This document shows, in pieces, positions 57,234 through 64,000 of a stretch of DNA of 64,000 nucleotides. The first letter of the stretch is position 1. Each line of letters starts with the position of its first letter. The position numbers and the translations under genes are program-made. Under the pieces are notes generated by a model that did not search any database, had not been told where the DNA came from, and was given only the letters and a program-made list of their open reading frames with translations. The stretch is from Gloeophyllum trabeum ATCC 11539 (lineage: Eukaryota > Basidiomycota > Agaricomycetes > Gloeophyllales > Gloeophyllaceae), in the NCBI RefSeq assembly GCF_000344685.1, contig NW_006920415.1:206834-270833 (forward strand), given 5' to 3'.

Positions 57234-57615
57234 ATGGCAGCAACAGCAACCGCGGCATCGATCGGGACGACCGTCGGCGTCTCCGTACGTCCCCCCCCTC
57301 CCCCGATGGGCCTGGCCACGGATAGACTAACTGACGCATGCACGCAGGCGGCGCAGGGCGCGGCGAACAAGGGCGGGCAGCACGCGGTCGACCACGCGCA
57401 CGAGAAGGGCGCGAAGCACGGACTGGGGGGCAAGATGGAGAAGGGGCTCGGGACGGTGGTTTGCAGCGGGAAGCTGAAGGAGAAGGGGCGCGCGAAGGAG
57501 ATGTGAGTGCTTCCTTTTTTCCTTGCTGTGTGGGTGCGGATGCTGACGCTGTCTGGCACGCAGGGAGGGACGGGAGGAGAGGCAGGAGGGGGATGCGGAG
57601 GGAAGGAAAGGATGA
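57234..57615 (+). CDS. small hydrophilic protein, 85 residues, unknown function
   Basis: Three exons (57234-57284, 57348-57502, 57564-57615) join in frame to 85 residues with good GT-AG sites. The Ala/Thr-rich start (MAATATAASIGTTVGVS) is followed by a Gly/Lys/His-rich body (GGQHAVDHAHEKGAKHGLGG, then GKLKEKGRAKEM) and a charged tail. The composition resembles small, probably disordered stress-type proteins, but no family is recognised. Confidence 0.6.
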
Positions 57616-57955
57616 TGTATGATACTTGTGTATACCCGGACACCTAACTTGTCTTCACTCGCGTACTCGGGCAACACCAGCGCGTCGTCGATCGCGTTCA
57701 TAGGCAGTTTGACAGGTCGCGATCGGGGCGATCGCGGTGACGACTCGGACAAGGCGATGACGTCCCGGCGTTATCGCGCTACGATCACGAAGGGCGGGCC
57801 GAGCGTACCCGCGTCCGGGTGTGTCGCACGGGATTACACGCACGATGGCTGATAAACACGACCTTCGCACCAGAGTGGGAGCGCTGCCACGGATTCGCCG
57901 AACAAGGAGCGCGCCCTGCGCATAACATAACGCGGGGCCAACGCACTCTTAAACC

Positions 57956-59053
57956 ATGTCCTCGTCCTCGTCCCCGTCCTCCAGCGCGCGCCCCACCGCG
58001 ACGACGGTCGTCTCCTCCGGCTCCTCCGGCGCGCCCACCGTCGCGTCCTCGTCCAGTCTGTACCGTATGTCCTCTCCCCGCCCGCCTGTACTCACCCTCA
58101 CTCCGCCCGCCCGGCCCAGTCTACACCTTCCTAGGCACGCCCCTCTCTCTTCCCTCCTCTCCGCACCTGACCTGAACCATGCAATCCTCCCCGTCCACGC
58201 TCGACATCGCCCCCGCCGCCTCCCCCGCGCCCGTCATCGTCTCCTCCACAGCCACCCTCATCCTCCTCCTCTCCATCTCCGCCGCCATCGTCTTCCGCTC
58301 CCTCGTCCTCCGCCAGCGCCACCGCCGCCTCGTCCACCAGGCCATCCTCGCCGGCACCTACGTCCCCGGCGTCTTCCCGCCCCCGCCCGGCGGCGGCCGC
58401 AGGGCCGTCGCCCGCGCCGCCGCGGAGCCCGGCCCCAAGCCGGTGCTCTACGAGGTGTATGTCGGGCAGGACCGCGCGCGCGACGGGATGGCCGGCGAGA
58501 AGGGGAAGGGCGGGTGGGAGGGGATGCTGGTGCGTCGTCCACTCGTTCCCTGGCACCGTTTATCTTATCACCGACGTGCATACAGCCCGTCTCTGCGTCT
58601 CGCGCCGCCCCGCCCCCGCCCCCGCCCCCGCCCAACCCCTCCCGCGCCCGCGCCGCGCACGCTCCTCGAGCGCCTCCGCCACCCGCGCGCACGCCCCACG
58701 ACGACAGACGTAGAGATGACACAGCCATCTGCACCCGGCGCGGGCGTCCCCGCCCCCCCGCGCCCGCGCCCGCGCCCGCGCCCGCCTCCCCCCAAGCACA
58801 GATCACGCCCCAGCCGTTGCGCGTCGCCGTCCTCGTCGCCATGCCCGCCCCCGCGCTGCACCACCGACCGCTGTCGACGGCGACGCTGTCCGCGGAGCTG
58901 AAGGGCAAGGCGCGCGTGGATGTATCTGAGGTGGGCTGCGGGCCAGGAGGGGAGATCGGGGGGGAGGGACATGCGGAAGGAGGGGGAGGAGAGGTGCCCG
59001 TGCTCGAGCTGGGCGTGGTCGAGGTGCGCGTCCCGCTGGAGAGCGTCGTGTAA
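57956..59053 (+). CDS. proline-rich single-pass membrane protein, unknown function
   Basis: Four exons (57956-58064, 58120-58134, 58252-58529, 58586-59053) give 289 residues in one frame. A Ser/Thr-rich N-terminus (SSGSSGAPTVASSSSLY) leads into one transmembrane helix assembled across two introns (YTFLATLILLLSISAAIVFR), then a basic segment (RQRHRR), a conserved-looking KPVLYEVYV block and a long Pro/Ala-rich cytosolic tail. The end reads VLELGVVEVRVPLESVV. The second exon is a 15 nt microexon and the intron after it uses a GC donor. The alternative is to start at ATG 58179, which would lose a smooth helix start. The layout matches small membrane proteins I associate with polypore genomes; function unknown. 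Confidence 0.65.
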   Translation: MSSSSSPSSSARPTATTVVSSGSSGAPTVASSSSLYRMSSPRPPVLTLTPPARPSLHLPRHAPLSSLLSAPDLNHAILPVHARHRPRRLPRARHRLLHSHPHPPPLHLRRHRLPLPRPPPAPPPPRPPGHPRRHLRPRRLPAPARRRPQGRRPRRRGARPQAGALRGVCRAGPRARRDGRREGEGRVGGDAGASSTRSLAPFILSPTCIQPVSASRAAPPPPPPPPNPSRARAAHAPRAPPPPARTPHDDRRRDDTAICTRRGRPRPPAPAPAPAPASPQAQITPQPLRVAVLVAMPAPALHHRPLSTATLSAELKGKARVDVSEVGCGPGGEIGGEGHAEGGGGEVPVLELGVVEVRVPLESVV

Positions 59054-61112
59054 CGAGACGTGTAGATGGATGGATTCTACGCTGTACATTGCGAACTACG
59101 CCTACGCGCACAGGATGTATCTCGCCACACGCAACTCTCAGTGGTTCGCGGCCTTTTGTGTCCATCTATCCAGCCCCGCCTCGAACACCAAGTTCCCAAC
59201 TTCCCGTGCAGTACTTATTCACGTTCACGCTGCCCCCCCGCGAACGCCGGAAGAAGTAGGGTAATGGTAATGTCATGCAGCCACTGCGAAGATGTATTGT
59301 ATATTGATACCAGCAAACCGGCGCGGCATTCCGAACCCGGGTCCTGGAATGCTGGGACCACACGTATACGGAGGACAGCCGCGGAGACGAGCAGCCTCGA
59401 CACTGGCGGGCGAGTGGGTTTGTAGGGACGGCAGGGGACGGCAGGCAGGCGTTCCGAAATGGGCGTGGCAGGAACGATCCCAGTCCTGGCACCCGGCCGG
59501 GGCATTTACGCGTGTGATATATATTATATATTAGATGGACGAGCGAAGACGTCGCGGGTTGGTGGCGGGACGGATGTTGTGGGCGACAGGGATCCGGAGT
59601 GGTCGGCAGCTGGCATGCGTGCTTGTGAGTGAGTGAGTGAGTGAGTGAGTGAGTGAGGCGGATTGAGCGTCCGAGTTCTCCCAGGCGGAGGCGGAGAAGG
59701 TACAGGAGACGGCAGACGGGAGACGGGAGACGCGCGAGGGGGAGAGGTGATTGCAGCCAGAGAGTCCCGGTGTTGTATGTAGTCCCGTGGTAGAAGTGAT
59801 CCGCGCGAGCCAATCGGAGAAACTGGGCCGTCCGTTCGGCAAGAGCGCGTGCCGGGGCTGGATGCCTATGGCAGAGGACCGAGCGCTCGGGTCAGTGTCA
59901 TGGTGGGGGGGGGGGGGGAGCTGGCGGTTGGATACCGCATACGAGTAAGTACTCGACCCCCGCGCATATATAACATCGACAATGCTAGTCCAATGTTCTT
60001 GATCGGATTCGAGGCGATGGCACCCTCCCGCGAAGGTGCGAGGCAGCCGCGTGGCCCTTCCATCCAAGGTAGGCGTGCTAGAGGGTGAGAGGAATCGGTG
60101 GTGGATGCAGGGCGAGCGTGCGGGCACACAAGCAGCAAAGCAAGGGGGTCCACGCTCTCCAGGGTATGTGCCTCCGCAACGAGGCGGTCGGACTCGGATA
60201 ACGTGGACCCGCCCCTTTCTTCCGTGGAGTGGGGACATCGATCAAGAACTGTCAAATCCGCCGGTGAGACGCGCAGGAAAACGTCGAGCCGTGGAAGAGG
60301 AAAGACCCGGACAGCTTGAGTGATCGGCAGTCGGCAGGCAGGGGTTCGTACTTGACTGGAAATACGTCGGAACTGGGTCCTTCAGATTCGCTCGGGCCAT
60401 CCTCAAGTTGTGTGGAGAGCAGAAAGAAGAGACCCCGGGCGTCAGAAGCAAGAGAGTTGCGCACCCCAGGCCTACCCTACACTATAGGTGTCATCCCATG
60501 GCAGTTGGTAGATATAGTGCCGCGCTCGAGAGACGGTACTCCACAGAACCAATTGCAATCGGGGAAACTGGAGGATAATCCGGTCGAGTGAGGACGTATA
60601 GCACCGAGTGCCGAGCGCTCGAGATTCAACGGAATGCAGCTACGGGATTTTTCCAGTCGCGATTTCCAGCGGAAGGTATCGGTTGGGTAACTTACTTACC
60701 TGGCTGTATTCGACACGCGTGGCGTTCCGGGTACCTCGACTCGCCCCCTCGGGGGCGAAGAAAGTACAGTCAAGTATCTATAACCTGGTATAACAAGAAG
60801 TTAATGAAAGAAGATCCAGTTGCCAGGAGGATAGAAACCAGGAGGTAGAACAAGGCAGGAGCACGCTCCATTGCCACACCGAAGTGTCAGTTAGTGGCGC
60901 CACACCGCCTCGGTAATTGCCGATGTTTAAACTCAGCGTACAGTAATCGCCACACTCATAGAATGACTGCTTCTTATTCCTGAATAAAAGAGTTCTACAA
61001 ACGGCCGTGTAGTAGTACGTACGTACTTGTCGATCGATATGCGGGATACTTTTCATAATAGCAGGGTCACCACGTCCACCACAGTACTTACTAGTATTTA
61101 CCCTCAGCAGCT
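59054..61112. other. 2 kb G/C-skewed intergenic region with simple repeats
   Basis: No supported gene despite several long GC-driven frames on both strands, which lack family motifs. It holds a perfect (TGAG)8 microsatellite at 59626-59657 and a run of 14 G at 59905-59918. The 3' end should include the promoter of the gene at 61113. Confidence 0.4.
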
Positions 61113-62189
61113 ATGGCTCCTGAAGCAGCTCAGTCGTACGTTGAACTGACGGGTATGCCCTCTCATTATCTCTTTACTAACTCAACTCTCAGGGATATCT
61201 TTCCTGAATACGTCGAGGGGATGGAGCTACTACTCTCCCTGAAAGATGTCGGCTCATCTTCCACGGACAGGACCTCCATCGCTTGCAAGATTGTAAAGGC
61301 ATATCGTCCGTTCACCATGTCCCCCGTCCTCCTTGTCTCAATATCTTTGGAAAACGGGTTCCCCCTTCCTTCAACCGCCATTCTCAAACTGTACGATCGG
61401 CGCTGCTTCACCAACATCCGCACCGACTTCGACGAAGGCAAGCCGTGGTCGCTCGACAAGGAGCAGGAATATCGGCAATATCTCAACGACGTCTCCACCG
61501 GGTCTGCAGCACTCGGCGACTTCAATAGCCCAACCTTCTTCTGGGACAAGGAGGTCTCGGACGGCGAGTTCGAGGCGTACCTCTGCCATGTCGCGCAGCG
61601 GACGTTCGACGCGGAGCGCGCCGCGTACGCACGCCTGCACGAGCTGCAGGGGAGGATGGTGCCCACGCTGTATGGGGACATCGAGTACGAACACGTCAAC
61701 GCCGGCGCCCGCGGCGATGGCGCGCCCGTCACGGACGTGGTCTCCGGTCTCCTCCTGGAATACGTCTCGGCGCTCTCTCTCCGGCAGCTCGTCGCCACCT
61801 GGACGCTGCGCGACCCGCCGCTGCCGAACGCAGTTCTCGCCGCGCTGTGCAACGAGGCGGTGAGGGTCGTCGACCGCATCTCCGACTTCGAGGTGCTGAA
61901 CGAGGACGTGCGGGTGGACAACTTCCTCGTTCGCCAGGAATTCCTGGCCCCGGCCTCTCGCGACGGAGGTGCGCCGTCCGTGGACGGCGCGGTGGTTCTG
62001 ATCGACCTCGGACAGTGTCGTCTTCGGCGCGAGGACGAGAGCGAAGAAGAGTGGATCCAGGCCAAGTGGTCACAGGACGAGACGGGCGCTATCGGATTCG
62101 TGCTTCTCGGTCTAGTGCGACAGTTTGTTGGAGAGGATGTATGGAAGTATGAGAGAAGCCTCCGGTACTACCGTCCATTGGAGGAGTGA
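61113..62189 (+). CDS. protein-kinase-like fold protein, degenerate catalytic loop
   Basis: An uninterrupted frame of 358 residues. The N-lobe has ILKLYDRRCFTNIR, where the usual VAIK-type lysine may be the Lys of ILKLYD. The C-lobe has LLLEYVSALSLRQLV (hinge-like) and LNEDVRVDNFLV in place of the catalytic loop HxDxxxxN, keeping Asp and Asn. VVLIDLGQCRLRRED stands in place of DFG, keeping Asp. This is the pattern of the fungal kinase-like group allied to APH/FunK1-type folds. It could be an active small-molecule or protein kinase or a pseudokinase. No introns. Confidence 0.72.
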   Translation: MAPEAAQSYVELTGMPSHYLFTNSTLRDIFPEYVEGMELLLSLKDVGSSSTDRTSIACKIVKAYRPFTMSPVLLVSISLENGFPLPSTAILKLYDRRCFTNIRTDFDEGKPWSLDKEQEYRQYLNDVSTGSAALGDFNSPTFFWDKEVSDGEFEAYLCHVAQRTFDAERAAYARLHELQGRMVPTLYGDIEYEHVNAGARGDGAPVTDVVSGLLLEYVSALSLRQLVATWTLRDPPLPNAVLAALCNEAVRVVDRISDFEVLNEDVRVDNFLVRQEFLAPASRDGGAPSVDGAVVLIDLGQCRLRREDESEEEWIQAKWSQDETGAIGFVLLGLVRQFVGEDVWKYERSLRYYRPLEE

Positions 62190-62771
62190 CAGCAGGCCCC
62201 TAGCCCTACGCGCCCTTCATGTGTAGGTTCACATCCTCCACCTCCGCATTGCAAGACATGTCTTTGTAATCTCTTGAAATATTGCAATGGACATGTACTC
62301 GATGTACTATAAGGTACGCTACCAAGGCAAGGACTACTGGCGAGGACGGTCAGAGGAAGGCCTGCACAGTGTCGACACCCCAAGACTCCTGCTCTCAGCG
62401 CTAGCAATGCGCCGACCCGTCCAGGCCCCCCTCCCCATTCTCATTCTGCCGTTATGTGGCGTACGGCATGTTATTCAGTGGGTGACAAGCGCCCCGAAGC
62501 CAGGCAAATGTACTACTTGTGATAGCCATATCACCGCCTCTGGCTCTCTTTGACAGATGCGTGTGACCCTGGCATTACCACAGGAGATTCGCCCACCGCC
62601 CGGTGACCTCCTCTGAAGCCGTATAAGCAGAGGAAGCAAGGTCTACAACATCATCGTCCTCAGCAACCAACCACTGACCGCCACTCACCTGGAACACCTT
62701 TGCATCCACATACCAATAGATTGCCGGTTGGTCATCGCCATCCGCGAAAACTCGAGTCACTCACCAACGAG
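62190..62771. other. intergenic, no confident gene
   Basis: A minus-strand frame at 62575-62760 (ending VTGRWANLLW) has protein-like composition but no continuation or family match. The region otherwise should hold the promoter of the next gene. Confidence 0.3.
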
Positions 62772-63066
62772 ATGTCCACAGAAAAAAGCGCCCTCCGTCA
62801 AAGATTACCTGAACGGCATCGACGTCTCCAAGGTCACCTCGGGCCTGTGGGACCCGGCGAAGCAGTGGAACCGCCTGCACGGCGACGGCAAGTCGTCCAC
62901 GGGCGGCGCGTACCACATCGAGACCATGCTCGGCAGCGACGGCGTGTACAAGGCCAAGGTCGTCGGCCCAGGGGGATCCACCGCCGTTTCCGCGAGCTGG
63001 CCCGCGGGCACGAAGCCGCCGTCGAGCGTCTCGCAAGTTATCGCGGCTCTCAAGGCAAACGCCTAG
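62772..63066 (+). CDS. small protein of unknown family, start frame uncertain
   Basis: A compact, well-behaved frame (VKDYLNGIDVSKVTSGLW, then HIETMLGSDGVYKAKVVG, ending VIAALKANA) ends at the TAG at 63064-63066. The nearest ATG (62772, MSTEK) is one frame off and joins it only if the run of six A at 62782-62787 is changed by one. The alternative is an intron ending at the ccacag before that run, with an unidentified first exon upstream. No signal peptide or family is recognised. Codon use is strongly G/C-biased, like neighbouring genes. Confidence 0.5.
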
Positions 63067-64000
63067 AAGGGTCCCCCACTGGATTTCTGTGAGTGAATCA
63101 GTACCCCACTGCCAGTTGGTGTGATGTTCAACCGCGGTACAATTTCAGCGGTGCCGTCAGTCGAACAATTTGAACTTTGAGAGAAGATGAAAGTTGGACT
63201 TCGCATGTTGTATGTTGCAATACTATGGAAGACAAACTGTCACCAAGCAAAGAAAAGCAGTGAAGATTTGAAACAGAGAGAGCCGCCAGTGGAGGGGTCT
63301 GTTGTGAGCCCAGATGGGTGGAAAACGGTCCTATAGCGAGAATTTGCTTTCAGCACTTGCTGGAGTGAAGGCTTATCTTACCTACCTACATGACTGTGGG
63401 CGAGTAGCCAATCAGAAAGAGTGCAATGAGCTACTCAATTAAAGTGTGAGGGTTCCAGGAATGTATGTGGGGAACACAGGGGATTGGAAGAGACATTTTG
63501 CAATAACCAATGTCCCAAGGCTGGACAGAACTCCTATCTAGAGCATGCTACAGGCAAAACAATAGATAAATACAGGATTTTCTATTCGGCAGACACCTAT
63601 TGGAAAAGGCTATCATGACTTGCCATGTTATTGCTGGATTCTCATCAACAAGTTGTAAGAGGGTCAAGACCTGTGAGGCTTTAACCATTACACCAAAAGG
63701 TGATATGATTGAGAACTGTTTTCTCAGCCAATCACAGGTATATATGTTAGTTATGGGAACCTAGTAAGCCCACCAGGCTTACACAAGTGTAGTGACTTGT
63801 GTGCACTAAGGCCCAGATATATCACATTCATTCCGGGCTGCCAGCTGGGGAAATGCAAATTCTCTATCATTTCACCAATATACTGTACCATTTCGACAGA
63901 ATATATTATCGTCAGGAAATCCGGGATGCAGACTTGGTCCCCGTAGTTGACCTGTGGCTATGAGGGCTCTATGTGTAAATACTGTGTGCCGGCTGTAAAG
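63067..64000. other. terminal stretch without a gene
   Basis: No coding frame or clear repeat boundary was found. Composition turns AT-rich compared with the preceding gene. A retroelement edge cannot be excluded. Confidence 0.35.

Noticed and set aside
57956..59089. Very long overlapping frames on both strands rich in Pro, Arg and Ala
   Set aside because: Only the spliced plus-strand model gives a sensible membrane protein; the others are shadows of GC-rich codons.
59166..60255. Several long minus-strand frames in a GC-rich stretch
   Set aside because: They overlap in different frames, lack motifs, contain simple repeats such as (TGAG)8, and have composition expected from GC bias.
1..64000. 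CRISPR arrays, bacterial operons, riboswitches
   Set aside because: The DNA is clearly fungal nuclear sequence; no regularly spaced repeats or bacterial signals occur.

Overview
The window looks like nuclear DNA of an agaricomycete basidiomycete, probably a wood-decay polypore or close relative. Genes are split by many 45-65 nt GT-AG introns. F-box/leucine-rich proteins recur (two intact loci and two broken ones). One P450 is CYP63-like. A DUF3328/UstYa-like membrane protein, an Ams1-type alpha-mannosidase and a large ABCC transporter are also present. There is no bacterial, plasmid or phage signal.

Layout. 1-3.3 kb: transposon debris (a possible retroelement gag start, a fold-back element, a TA-flanked mariner-type MITE). 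3.3-7.4 kb: a 13-exon MFS transporter (+) converging on a HAPSTR1/DUF4588-like nuclear protein (-). 8.7-10.2 kb: an F-box/LRR pseudogene preceded by a decayed in-frame repeat. 10.3-19.2 kb: UstYa-like protein (-), single-pass membrane protein (+), metallo-beta-lactamase-fold protein (-) and cytosolic/vacuolar alpha-mannosidase (+), forming two head-to-head pairs. 19.2-22.5 kb: a repeat area with an assembly gap flanked on both sides by the same 658 bp. 22.5-26.8 kb: class-3 aldehyde dehydrogenase and an F-box protein. 27.3-34.7 kb: a P450 with an apparent N-terminal frameshift, then the TFIIIC TPR subunit. 36.7-37.1 kb: a second TA-flanked MITE. 37.7-49.5 kb: C2H2 regulator, CYP63-like P450 and ABCC transporter. 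50-52.6 kb: F-box protein and an F-box fragment. 52.8-56.2 kb: a 2.7 kb non-autonomous DNA transposon (33 bp perfect terminal inverted repeats, 8 bp target duplication) with a 207 bp MITE nested inside, followed 42 bp later by a third TA-flanked MITE. 57-63 kb: small hydrophilic protein, proline-rich membrane protein, degenerate kinase-like protein and a small unknown protein.

The conserved housekeeping genes are TFIIIC, Ams1 and possibly the HAPSTR1-like gene. The variable content (P450s, UstYa-like protein, MFS and ABCC pumps, zinc-finger regulator, F-box genes) fits xenobiotic or secondary metabolism. I see no polyketide, peptide or terpene core synthase, so I do not call a biosynthetic cluster. 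The strongest under-described signals are the 2.7 kb transposon with subterminal GTCCGGAC palindromes, the other MITE families, the UstYa-like protein with both HxxHC motifs altered, and the likely false duplication around the gap. Exon boundaries were read by eye from splice signals and reading-frame continuity.
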